Of a DNA stretch of 64,000 bases, positions 46,345 through 56,981 are shown in pieces. The notes under the pieces are model-generated. The model ran no database searches. It was given only the letters and a program-made list of their open reading frames with translations, and had not been told where the DNA came from. The number at the start of each line of letters is the position of its first letter. The stretch's first letter is position 1. The position numbers and the translations under genes are program-made. The stretch spans positions 76,255,501 through 76,319,500 of the forward strand of contig CM075344.1 of NCBI GenBank assembly GCA_037693485.1, given 5' to 3'. This DNA comes from Kitagawia praeruptora. Its lineage: Eukaryota > Streptophyta > Magnoliopsida > Apiales > Apiaceae.

Positions 46345-47643
46345 TTAAATACTAGAAAAATGTTCACCTGCATCTGTATCCGACTTTCTCAATGCCTCTC
46401 CTAAAGTCATATTGTACACCCTGGCAGTAGGTCTATTTGAAGCAGTCATACTTTGTCCTGGCGCAGACGACCCACCAGAACGACAATCTCTAGCAAAATG
46501 TCCTAGTCTTCCACATTGGTAACACTTGACATCACCCTTATCAGCTGATGGACACCTGTCCTGATAATGCCCTTTCTGTCCACACTTAAAGCAAGTTACT
46601 CCTAATATCTTACACTCTCTGATATGCTTCTTACCACACGTGTTGCAATCTGGCAATGGTGGTCGCGATTGATTAGACTGAAAGGTTCCTGTGGATCTAC
46701 CACCCTGATTCACCGTCTCACTGGTAGTCTTATTATTCCCTGACTTTCCAAACTGGGGTTTTTGTCCTTTACCAAATTTGTTAAAGTAGCTTCCCTCACT
46801 TGAACCTCCCTTTGGACCCTCAAATTTTCTTTTCTTGTTCTCTCGACCTAATTGGGTTTGTTCACTCTCGGCCTCGATAATAGATGCCTTCTGAACCACC
46901 GCAGCATACTCGGTCAACTCAAATGGTGCCACTCTTGTCCGTAGCCATGGTTTCAATCCTTGTTGAAACCTTTTCGCTCGTTGTTCCTCAGTACGCACAA
47001 ATTCTGGAACAAACCTAGACAATTCAGTAAATTTAGTCTCATACTCGGCCACTGATAGATTTTCCTGTTTTAACTCTAGAAACTTTATTTCCATTTGGTT
47101 CTCCAGGTACCTAGGGGAATACTTTTCTAAGAACACCCTAGTGAAACGCTCCCAGGTTATCACTCCCGCTCCTTCTAGATTCTTTTTAGTTTCCCACCAG
47201 TAATTTGCCTCTCCCTTTAAGAGATAGGCTGCAAAAACTATTTTCTGGTCTTCTTCTATCCTCAGTATCTCAAAAGCTTTTTCCATCTCTTTTAACCAGG
47301 CTCTGGCTACTACTGGGTTAACAGTTCCCTCAAACTCTGGGGGTTTTAATGACTTAAAGGCACGAAAAGAGTTAGCTGCCTGGTTGGGAAGAACAGGTGG
47401 TTGTGGCGGATTCTGTGGATTAGCGAAATTCTGCCTCAATAGTTCCATAAATTGGTTAAAAGGGTCACCACCCTGATTTCCCTGTTGACCAGTTGATTCA
47501 TCTTCTTCTTCCTCATGATCTTGTTCATTATGAGCGTTTTCACCCTGCCTATTATGACTTCCTTCCTCTCTCTCATTCTCCCTTGCATTCATTCTATTAT
47601 TACGCTTAGGCGGCATGATTCTGTATATAACAATATTCTTCAT
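46345..47643 (-). CDS. Ty3/gypsy Gag with zinc knuckles
   Basis: An open frame of up to 432 residues; the likelier start is MPPKRNNRMNARENE at 47616, giving about 423 residues. Gag forms the particle that packages element RNA. The N-terminal part is acidic and glutamine-rich, then comes the retrotransposon-gag core (FKSLKPPEFEGTVNPVVARA, WLKEMEKAFEIL, YLLKGEANYWWET, FLEKYSPRYLENQ). The C-terminal part has CNTCGKKHIREC followed by two CCHC knuckles, CFKCGQKGHYQDRC and CYQCGRLGHFARDC. The frame is intact with no stop. It ends in ARVYNMTLGEALRKSDT, where an autonomous element would continue into protease. An intact gag in a pol-less element suggests selection or recent origin, and trans-mobilisation. 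Confidence 0.93.
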   Translation of the reverse strand: MKNIVIYRIMPPKRNNRMNARENEREEGSHNRQGENAHNEQDHEEEEDESTGQQGNQGGDPFNQFMELLRQNFANPQNPPQPPVLPNQAANSFRAFKSLKPPEFEGTVNPVVARAWLKEMEKAFEILRIEEDQKIVFAAYLLKGEANYWWETKKNLEGAGVITWERFTRVFLEKYSPRYLENQMEIKFLELKQENLSVAEYETKFTELSRFVPEFVRTEEQRAKRFQQGLKPWLRTRVAPFELTEYAAVVQKASIIEAESEQTQLGRENKKRKFEGPKGGSSEGSYFNKFGKGQKPQFGKSGNNKTTSETVNQGGRSTGTFQSNQSRPPLPDCNTCGKKHIRECKILGVTCFKCGQKGHYQDRCPSADKGDVKCYQCGRLGHFARDCRSGGSSAPGQSMTASNRPTARVYNMTLGEALRKSDTDAGEHFSSI

Positions 47644-48101
47644 TAATCACCCGGATTTAGGGTACAACATACATCATTTCCATATATTCACAACTATATC
47701 ATTAGTTACCTTATTTATGCATCACAGTTAATATCTAGTTATAATACTACCTCATTAAATAAACTTATCACTTTTAGCATAATAACCTTTTCATTTAAGT
47801 CAATTACTTGTCATACATTAATATTTTCAAATCTCAACACTTAGTATCAAACTATGATAAAATTAGACAAAATACATAAACTTCATTAATTTACATAAAT
47901 ATTTTACAACTTGGGTACAACGTCTTTTACTACTAATATCATACATCATAAAGTACAAGGTTCGAAACCCCAAAAGCATAACCGTACATACTAACTCGCT
48001 ATAACAAAAGCACTACTAGCTGTCCTCTAATCAGACTGGGATTAAGACAGTAAACAACTAACCTAATCCCCAAAATGACATCCACAAGATGACTAGTCTG
48101 A
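47644..48101 (-). other. spacer between the proline-rich ORF and gag
   Basis: AT-rich, no ORF recognised. Confidence 0.5.
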
Positions 48102-49022
48102 TTAGTATCCAAGACTACTACTCCTAATCATAGTGGTGACTACATCAACTATCTGAGCCCTCCATACTGGATCCCCTCTGTCTCCCAACATCGTCCTAAT
48201 ATCACCGAGTGCCCGCAGCTCGATACTAACTATGCCCAAAGACAACCCATCTGGTATCACACCTCCTCCTCCTCTCGCCCTGTCTAACCTCTGTACAAGT
48301 GTATCTATAGTCCGACGGGACTCCTCCAGCTGTCCCTGTAGGACAAAGTACTCTGACAAGAGAATAGCTGGCAACTGACTAGCTGGAAATATAGGTGCCT
48401 CCTGAGGTGGCATAGCAACTGGGGGAGGTACATCTACAAGTGGGGGTGCATCCACTGGTGGTGGTGGTGGAGGTGCAAATGGTGGGGATGGAGGAACTGG
48501 CTCCGTGTCCGCATCCTCGGAAGGGTCCTCCTCCAACTCATCCTCTGACAAGATAAAGTGTCCCGGTGGAGTGAACTGCTCAACTGGGTCCTCAAAAGGG
48601 TCAGGGCTAGGTAGAGGAGATGGAACTGGTGATGGCACTGGGACAGGTGGAACAGGAGTAGGAGTCATGTGAATGTCCCTCCACTCAATCGGCTCCTCAG
48701 GTATAACAGATAACCTAGGCCTCTTACGCAAGGGCATCTCCTCCTCAGGAATATCCGACCGCACCTGAGAAGGTCTGGCCCCATCAGGTCCTACATATGG
48801 TCTACCAGTGTATGGCACTATGGCCACAGCATCCCTCTGCCTGCGCTCCTCTGCCTCCTCAAGTCTCACTCTGATCTCGTGTCTCTCTATGGCCTCTGCG
48901 CGAACTCTCCTCCTGAGGTCAGTGATAGCATAGTCTGGAACCTCTACACCTACCAGCAACAAGTCTCTAATCTCCTGCTCGGGTAGTCCTAGCCACTGGG
49001 GGTCCTGACCCGACTCACCCAT
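48102..49022 (-). CDS. proline-rich ORF upstream of gag in the gypsy element, unknown function
   Basis: A 306-residue frame from MGESGQDPQWLGLPEQEIRD to MIRSSSLGY, intact, between the PBS and gag. It has an N-terminal charged helical part (RRRVRAEAIERHEIRVRLEE), a basic LRKRPRLS patch, a long proline-rich centre (PVPPVPVPSPVPSPLPSP, later PPPPPPVDAPP), and a C-terminal helical end (LEESRRTIDTLVQRLDRAR). It is clearly more GC-rich than its surroundings. Its position, 0.46 kb before gag, is unusual for a Ty3/gypsy element. I do not recognise the family. It could be an extra element protein or a captured plant gene fragment. Confidence 0.7.
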   Translation of the reverse strand: MGESGQDPQWLGLPEQEIRDLLLVGVEVPDYAITDLRRRVRAEAIERHEIRVRLEEAEERRQRDAVAIVPYTGRPYVGPDGARPSQVRSDIPEEEMPLRKRPRLSVIPEEPIEWRDIHMTPTPVPPVPVPSPVPSPLPSPDPFEDPVEQFTPPGHFILSEDELEEDPSEDADTEPVPPSPPFAPPPPPPVDAPPLVDVPPPVAMPPQEAPIFPASQLPAILLSEYFVLQGQLEESRRTIDTLVQRLDRARGGGGVIPDGLSLGIVSIELRALGDIRTMLGDRGDPVWRAQIVDVVTTMIRSSSLGY

Positions 49023-49217
49023 CTCCGCTCCCTATAATAAAACATAAAATTCTATTAGTAACGGTCTATAAAATTATATTATATGCTTAAAATAAATACT
49101 ACCTGCGATATACCACCCATGAACTTGATGGAAGTTCATAATTTATATTATAACTGATACATTTATTATTATCACTCTTGTTCGTGAGCATTATGACTCT
49201 TAGCTCTGATACCAAAC

Positions 49218-52200
49218 TGTGACAGCCCCAAATCCGGGATCATAAATCTGGGCCATCACGGACCAATTTCCATTCAATATCAATATCCCTTGGGTCTTTT
49301 TTTTTATATCATTTAATGCTTAAACAGTTGACCCCACACTAATACACACTCACACCAGTCATATGCTCAGAGAACAACATTTACCATAACAAAAGTTTAG
49401 AGTTGAAAGTTAAAAGAGTTATTACACACCAGGATCATACTTAAGTACATTGTTGAATAACACTTCGACATGAAGCGTTTCAACAACCAAAAGTTTATTA
49501 CATGCCTTCATACTTAATTATACATAAGCCCTTGGAACTCATCTGCCTCAACACTACCTCCGGAATCGATGCTAACGAGCTCTCAGAAGGTCGCCTTCCC
49601 CCTACCCTCTTGCGGGGCGTTCTGCGCAGTATCGGCATACCTAGCTGTATATAGATAAGTAGCAAGAGTGAGCTATAATAGCTCAGCAAGATAATATTGT
49701 AAACTAGAATTTAAAATATAACCAAGTATACATATATTTACATATGTAAGCGGTAACCAATTATAAACTTTAAGGAAGAATAAAACTCTTATTTAATAAT
49801 ACATCATCCACTTACTATTATAAGAAAGAAATCTAGGATAATATAGTATCAGTTTCTCTTCTTAAATAATATAACAATCAATCTACCCTTTCAGTATAAT
49901 ATTTCAAGATAATATGAATACTTGAATAACTCTCTCTCTATCACCTTATCATTTCCTTCTTATGCAACAATTTATAAATTAATATAAAATCAGTTTCTCT
50001 TCATCTATAACAATAATTCCATCTTTCATATCATTTTCTCTTTTCAGTATACCAATCTGACTTTATCATTTATTCTTTATTCAAATATTGTGGGGGTTTT
50101 CACTGTTGCCGAATATGTGAGGCACGATGATCAGTCGTCCTCCGTATCCGTCCCTTTTTACTACCGGTAGAAGGAGGAAGGTACACCACTACATCCCCCT
50201 GGAGGAAGGTACACCACTACATCCTCCTTCGGCAACTCTTGGGCCGAATTAAAATATTGATTGTTGGACTGTGCATCACACAGCCTCTTACGCTTTTTGT
50301 TGTTATCCCCCTTTTTGTCAAATCGTTATTCTATTTACTAAATGTCATTCCACATTTCCATTTTCTCACTTTCATTTCCACATATCATTCACTCATCTCA
50401 TTTCCATTCTCGCACATTATTTCTATAAAATATATCCATAACATAATACTTTGATTATGATTCAGACATCTCTTTTATATTCAAGAATTCAAATATGCTT
50501 TTATATCCATAACATATTCCGTCTACTTTAAGAGTAGTAATTAATAATCAAATAATATTTATTAAACCACTAACACTAAAAAGAATATTTTTAATATAGT
50601 ATTATAAACCATATAACCCTAGATAACAACTGATACCATTCTTTTCCATATCTCTTTAGTTTCCCAAAATCAAGGAAATATATTCTTTGCAACATAACAA
50701 CAATAACATCATATATATATATATTCCATAATGTCATTTTTATTCCGAGGATAAATAATCTTCAAAGTAGGGATAGAAGAATCTTGCCTCTGTTCCGGTA
50801 TCCTGACAGTATGGTTTGGGGCTCTTCCGGAGTTTCTATAAACACAAAAGGACCGTCGTTAGAATACCACATCTCTTACCCACTACATTCTTATATAACA
50901 AGACCCTTTACACTACAATATATGTTTAACGTATTACTATTACCCCAAAGGTTCAAGAACTTCATCATTTATAGTTTCAATCGAAGTTTCAGGGGTTTTT
51001 CACCATTTCCCCTAACGACCACACTTAACTGTAAAAATTCTCAGAAAATATGGATTTCGAATTTTAATGTAAGGTCAACTGTCAAGGGTCCTCTGACCAC
51101 CCTACTACACTATCCCAAAATTTCGTGGCTTATAAAACTGTCTAAGTATGGTAACTTTAACCTCAAAGTTGATACAATTACGTTTTCTCGGTTATCGAAC
51201 GTCTTTCACTAAAACTGACTTTTCTCCTAAACCGTTCATCAGATTTTAACGCACCTTATATCAAAACGATCTTTGAACTAAGTTCTATCATTTCATGGTC
51301 AATTGGTAACCTAGGCAGTGAGGTACCGTACGAATACAGGGGTCACAAAACAGGGCAGATTTCGTCCTAACGAAAATCGGGCATTATAACGGCTATATTT
51401 TCATACTTTCCAAAAATCCAACTCCTCCAAATCAATCATCAAACACAGTAATCATCACCTACACCATGTGGTCTTCATTACCAGCCATGGTTACAATCCC
51501 AAACACTTCCATATTCAACTTTAATCACTTATAAACACTTAAATCACCATAATCTTAACATTTATACCACTTATCCACTAATTACATCAATATCCATCAT
51601 AATAAACAAGGACAAGAGTGATTATACCTTCTTGAAGCTTTAAAGATCCTTAATAAACCTTGATATATCCTTAAACCACCTTATCTTAGCTTGAAACAAC
51701 TAAAAGAACCATGAAAATCAAGTTAGTTTCTTAGAAATTACTATTCATCACTATTCACCATCAACTTCAATGATTTTATTACCTTGCTAAATTATGATGG
51801 ATGGCTATGAAACTTTGTAGATCACTCTTTCTAACCTCCAAGATCACCCATGATTTTCCTCTTGATTTGTTATTGAAGTGAGCTAGGGTTTGTGTTTTTA
51901 TTTTCTTTCTTGGCCGAATGTTAAACAAGGAGGGGGAGAGGTTTCTTTGCTTCTTTGTCTAATCTCATCTTATCATCTAATCTTTAGAGTGTTGTAGAAT
52001 CTTGGTGAAAAAATCTATATGTTAAAAGACTAATCTACCCTTAATTTTGGTTTAGTGGAAAATGACATCATTTACATGACCTCATAATTCTCTTTTTCTT
52101 GATTTTCCTAAGTAATTTGCTACTAATTCTTATAAATGATAATGTGGTATGTATCCTTGTTATATTACTAATCTTGGTTGCTTAATCTCCATACTCGTCT

Positions 52201-52572
52201 AATTGTGGTTCGTTTCGAGTGTACCTCATTATCTCAGTGGTTTTGAAACCATTTAACAATCCAATTTCCTTTGGTATTCTCTTAACTTAATAATCCCCTG
52301 GCTCAAATCTAAATTCACTAATTCCTCAATATATAATTCTTATAATGTTTCCATACTCCTTAATGTCCAGTAGAAGCTTATTCGAAATTGAAATCTTAAA
52401 AATCCATGTTCAGGAATTTCGAGTCACTTATTTTCAATGTACAACACTGATATGGTTTCTGTTTACTCATTTTCCGTTTCCATTATGGAGTACTTATATA
52501 CCATTTCACTAAATCCTCGAAATTTACTATTCATGTGACCACTGTAGCATTACTGAAGTTAGGGTTATTACA
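49218..52572 (-). repeat. 5' LTR of the gypsy element
   Basis: 3,355 bp, collinear with 42414-45784. The main difference is loss of about 18 bases near 52420 (GGAATCTATCGTCATTT present in the other copy), plus scattered substitutions. The initiator-tRNA-Met PBS lies three bases inside its end. Confidence 0.93.
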
Positions 52573-52577
52573 ACAGC

Positions 52578-53500
52578 TGCTGCTGCAAACTTCTTATCTC
52601 TAGGTTTAAAACCTGCAGAAAATCCATGAACCTTGAAACATCGATCTATGTTGTGTCCTGGTACTTTACAATGAGTACAATAATAGTTTGCTCCAGGCTT
52701 AGTTTGCTTTCTAGTTCCACCAGTAAAAGAAGTTGCAGAAGTTGCATTATTCTGCTGATGCTGAAACCTTCCATTCCCTGCACCTTGAAACCTTTTGTTA
52801 GCCAGAAAAACCATGGAATCATTGTGAGTCTGAGCCATCTCTTTGTGATTTTCCTCCTGTGCAATCAGTCTGTAAGCTTGAGAAACAGATGGTGAAGGAG
52901 TCATCATGAGAATATGTCCTCTAACAGCAGAGTAACAATCATCCAATTTCATCAGAAACTGCAATAAACGACGTTCATCCACCTTCTTTTGAACTTTAGT
53001 ACTCAATTCACAGGTGCAATTTGCACAATCACATTTCAGTAATGGATCTGCATCATCCATTCTATCCCAGAGAGTCTTAATGTTTGTATAAAACTCAGAA
53101 ACAGACTGTTTTCCTTGAGTTATTTCAGCTAGTTTTTGTTCCAAAGAGTAAACCTCAGTCATAGAAACAAAACCAAACCTATCTTCTAGGTCTTTCCAGA
53201 TCGCTCTAGCTGTTTTAAGAAACAACACACTACGAGCAATATTCTCATCCAAATTATACAAAATCCATGATGTAACCAAGTCATTACATCTAGTCCAAGC
53301 AGAATAAGCTTCATCATTAATTGCAGGAGCAGTAATTGTTCCGTTAACAAATCCCAATTTATTTTTAGCAGATAAAGTAAGCATCATAGAACGTTTCCAG
53401 TTTGTATATCCTGTTCCATTAAATTGACAGAAACGAGCTGATTTGTGATTGAATCAGAAGGATGTATATAGTATACGCTTGAAACGTCTTGATTCGACAT
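52578..53500 (-). pseudogene. copia Gag, split by the gypsy insertion
   Basis: Starts at ATG 53500 (MSNQDVSSVYYIHPSDS), then a frame break near 53450 followed by FNGTGYTNWKRSMMLTLSA and the UBN2-type gag core (AYSAWTRCNDLVTSWIL, ARAIWKDLEDRFG, SLEQKLAEITQGKQSVSEFY, VDERRLLQFLMKLDDCYSAV). A CCHC zinc knuckle is written YYCTHCKVPGHNIDRCFKVH. At 52578 the text meets the gypsy element within a GCAGCAGCAGC run coding for alanines; the sequence continues on the other side at 42408 leftwards toward protease. Confidence 0.92.
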
Positions 53501-53900
53501 TATCAAGATGTAAATTCAGATACAATTTCAACAAGATCAACAAAATCAAGAAGAAATCAAGTAGAGATTTCAGAAATCAATCAAATAAAACGTTCTGAGC
53601 ACAAGAATAAAATGTAATCTAAGATCAAGAACAAGATGCTAATGATGATCAACGAACTAACTGAATCAATCGGAAAAGAAGAATCAACAATGATATAAAG
53701 AGAACGAATTCACCGTTGGATTCATCTAAGTTCAGAGAGACAATCTGTAAAGAGATGATCGGAGAGATGATCTGAAAAAGAAATGATCGGAGCAAAATGA
53801 TCGGAGCAATCGCGCACTTAAACACCAGAGAAAGAATCTGATCGCCGGAGATAATGTCTAACCGTCGGAGTTAGCACCAGAGGTCAAGATCATACATACC

Positions 53901-53913
53901 GGCTCTGATACCA
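53901..53913 (-). other. primer-binding site of the copia element
   Basis: Minus-strand TGGTATCAGAGCC directly abuts the LTR end at 53914 and is complementary to the initiator tRNA-Met 3' end. Confidence 0.9.
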
Positions 53914-54219
53914 TCTTAACTTTCTATGAACTAAAGAATTAGTAAAATGAAAAATAAACTCTGTTTCATTGAATTGTAAAATGTATGTGTACAATGCTTT
54001 ATATACATGAGCTAACAGCTAAGCTAAGATCTAACAGAAAATCTATACATACATCTTCGATCTCTATTCATGTAACTAACTTAGTTGCTAGCTTGTAACA
54101 AATGAGGTGATGGTGTGTTACTCAAGTCTGCCAGCATGTTCATGTCCAGCCTGTCAATCTGCATTGCTACATTAGCTGATTTGTCATGCTCTGTAGTAGT
54201 TTCTGTATTAGTCTCAATA
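53914..54219 (-). repeat. 5' LTR of the copia element
   Basis: 306 bp; lacks the 18 bp duplication of the partner LTR. The right boundary is set by the TTAAC duplication at 54220-54224. Confidence 0.92.
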
Positions 54220-54450
54220 TTAACTGTGGTCTTTGAGATTGTGCATTGATCAGGTTATTACGTACCAAAGTGGCAAAGTTGTTTTCTTCTCTGTTGCACA
54301 AATGTTGATCGGTCTTCTAATTAATTTATGATAATATTAACTTTTTTAGTGAGTCGAAAGTTTAATGGAATCTAGGTGTTAAGTAACCAGCTCCTAGGCA
54401 CAAAAACCTCTACTTCCATCACGATAGCATGAATAGAATATTTAATCAAA
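54220..54450 (+). other. displaced 3' flank of the DUF4378 gene
   Basis: Starting with the second TTAAC copy, this is the sequence that directly followed the host gene stop codon before the insertion, so it should contain the original 3' untranslated region. No canonical AATAAA is obvious in the first 200 bases; TTAATTTATGATAAT near 54330 is the closest. Confidence 0.6.
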
Positions 54451-54480
54451 CTAGCAGGATAGCCCGTGCAAAGCACGTGC
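54451..54480 (-). mobile_element. second Helitron-type 3' terminus, minus orientation
   Basis: CTAG (54451-54454) then an imperfect hairpin GCCCGTGC AAA GCACGTGC (54462-54480, seven of eight pairs). Element body would extend right; 5' end not found. Confidence 0.55.
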
Positions 54481-55133
54481 ACCATTTAAATTTGTCTAAT
54501 TTAATTGTTATGATTCTTAAGATAGATGATTCGTAATTTTTGAAATATAATAGATAAAAAGTGTGATACATTTAATAAATTATTTGAAGTATGATACATT
54601 GTGTGTATACATCTATAAACTATTATCACTCGACAATTTTTTAATGTCACCAAATCGACCAACACTCTAGAAATAACTTGCAAACACGTTTGTCACAAAT
54701 TCCAACCACCCTACACCTCCGATCACTCATTCATCTCACTTTTCATCCTCTCACATAAGATCCGAGTTTATAAAGCTCATTCACCCACTCTACCACCGTC
54801 ATACCAGCACCTTCGAACACTATTAGATTTTCAGATTTTAAAAATTTTGGTAATTGCGTTCAAAATTTTAGTGATTTGGATTCAAATTTTAGTGATTTAA
54901 GTTGAATGTTCGGTCATTCTATTATCATTTTGATTTTTAGTGATGTAGAGCCTAATATTGATTTGATTGTAGTAAAAATTTAGTGATTTCACTCGTGATT
55001 CTAGCAATTATGTATTATATATACAATTTAGTATTTTTTTTAAAATATCAATCTTTCATTAACATAACTATACATCTTAATCTAATAATTAATTGTATTG
55101 CATCTATAATCTAATTTATAATGTCGTGTCCTA

Positions 55134-55627
55134 ACCCAAGTCCAACTACGCTTTTTAATTTAATTAAAAATCAATACAGTGTTTGTATCTCATATGTAAA
55201 TTATTTAATTGATCACAAAATTATGTTTTAAATTATTATAACGGGTATATTGAATTTTTTATAACTCGTCAAAAATCATTTTGACATATACTAAACATAA
55301 TACACAAACAACATAATTCATTTGATGCTCATACTAAACATAATAGATAGATAACATAATTCATTTGATTAAATTTTTTACCCAAGTCCAACTACGCTTT
55401 TTAATTTAATTAAAAATCAATACAGTGTTTGTATCTCATATGTAAATTATTTAACTAATCTCAAAATTATGTTTTAAATTATTATAACGGGTATATTGAA
55501 TTTTTCATAACTCGTCAAAAATCATTTTGACCTATACTAAACATAATACACAAACAACATAATTCATTTGATGCTCATACTAAACATAATAGATAGATAA
55601 CATAATTTATTTGATTAAAATTTTTTA
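55134..55627 (+). repeat. tandem duplication, two units of about 246 bp
   Basis: ACCCAAGTCCAACTACGC starts both 55134 and 55380, and the units are almost identical through to TTGATTAAA. The few differences (for example TTGATCAC versus CTAATCTC) indicate a recent duplication. Confidence 0.92.
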
Positions 55628-55810
55628 TTCTCAACAAGGTAGTAATATTAAATAAAATAGAACATGGGAGTTATTTGTGCATGTAGTAAATGATTTTTAA
55701 AAAGGTAAGATAAATTCTTCTTTGATGTAGTGGTTGAATATGGGAACATAATTTCTTTCTAATCCAAAGAATATGGGTTCAAGTCGCCTTGAAAGATCTT
55801 GTTGCATATA

Positions 55811-56297
55811 ATGGCCCCGTTTGGGGTTTCATATCACTGTTAGCTTATGCCTTATAAGGCCATAAGCACTTATGGGGGGTGTTTGCCAAAAAAAGTTTTA
55901 GCTCAACTTATAACTTATAAACCCATAAGTTGAATGTTAAGAATTCTTAACTTTCAACTTATAACTTATAACTTATTCTCGATATACGCAATATATAATA
56001 TCCTTCAAATCTTCAAAACCATATATCTCTCGATCCATTCATTAGAAAATTGATATGTATATATCAAATTTCTCTATTCATCGAGATCTATCCATTGATA
56101 TCCATTGTTATATATAAAAAAACAATATTTTGAAAGTTGTAAAAAAAAATTAACTTATAAGTTCTGATTTACCCAAACAGTATACTGATTATAAGTTCTG
56201 ATTTACCAAACACTCTACTGACTGCTCTACTCATCACTTATATGACATAAGTGCTTATAAGTCATAAGCTACTTATTTTAAGATACCCCAAACATAC
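55811..56297. mobile_element. hAT-type MITE
   Basis: Left GGCCCCGTTTGGGGTTTC and right GATACCCCAAACA are imperfect inverted repeats; subterminal regions have many ACTTATAA/TTATAAGT motifs in both orientations. Non-coding. Exact ends and duplication uncertain. Confidence 0.6.
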
Positions 56298-56981
56298 ACA
56301 ATATATGTAAAGGATTCAGTAACAGATTTGATGAAAACCAGAAACACCGTCGGATGAAGAACCTGGCTGAATTTTTCCTTCCAAATATCAACTACTTGTG
56401 CTTAAACAATTCAGCCAGGATGAAGTAACTGGCTGAATGTTTGTTACCAAATATCAACCAAGGATTCAAATTTTCAAAGTGTTTACTTACTTGTGCTCCC
56501 ATTTCCCAAGTTATTTGTTAAACAAGAGAATGAAAGAGAAAAGAATGGGAAAGAAATAAAGAAAAATTAAACTTTTTTAAAATGTTTCCCGAGATTTTTG
56601 TAGAAAATAAGAATTTTTTTTGAAAAAGTAGCATGAAAATTAATATTTGAAAAATGTAGGTGAGAGCGTCTTTTCCAATAATTTTATTTTTAGAAAGAAA
56701 TTTTGGAAAGAAGTGTTTGAATTTTTTTTTTTATATAAATTGTTTCCTTTCTTTTCTCAAAAACTTGGCATCATAATTTCGAAAATAAATTTCAAAAAGA
56801 AATTCTACCGTTCTCTTTTTTTATCTCTAAATTTTAATTCGGAAGCACACTAATTTGTTCCATTTTTTGACAACATAACAAGTCGATGAGCTGTGCACTA
56901 GCAGCCTGGCTAGAGCTCCTTAAAGGAGTATTCAACTTTAAGAAGGAAATGGTATGTTTGGTTGACTTTAAGTTAAAAAAT

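Larger units (their letters stand above)
42414..52572 (-). mobile_element. non-autonomous Ty3/gypsy element (gag, no pol), nested in the copia element
   Basis: LTRs of 3.37 and 3.36 kb (42414-45784 and 49218-52572), target-site duplication ACAGC (42409-42413 and 52573-52577) inside copia gag sequence. On the minus strand the left-to-right order is 5' LTR, PBS TGGTATCAGAGC (49203-49214), proline-rich ORF, gag, and a polypurine tract AAGGGGGGAAGGA (45785-45797). Only 0.56 kb separates gag from the 3' LTR, so protease, RT, RNase H and integrase are missing. This layout (long LTRs plus gag only) is the class described in plants as TR-GAG, dependent on enzymes from a relative. Both LTRs remain very similar, so this insertion is younger than the copia host. 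Confidence 0.93.
38754..54219 (-). mobile_element. Ty1/copia retrotransposon inserted at the stop codon of the DUF4378 gene
   Basis: The target-site duplication TTAAC is perfect (38749-38753 and 54220-54224). LTRs lie at 38754-39077 and 53914-54219. Without the nested gypsy element at 42414-52572 and its 5 bp duplication, the copia element is about 5.3 kb, a usual size. On the minus strand the order is LTR, PBS, gag, protease, integrase, RT, RNase H, polypurine tract, LTR. LTR ends are TATTGAGAC...GTTAAGA rather than TG...CA, which is unusual but supported by PBS, polypurine tract and target duplication. The coding region has several stops and frame breaks, so it is not autonomous now. Confidence 0.93.

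Noticed and set aside
38754..54219. Truncation of the DUF4378 protein by the insertion
   Set aside because: The stop codon lies in the target duplication and the DUF4378 domain is complete to a typical acidic C-terminus, so no truncation is evident.
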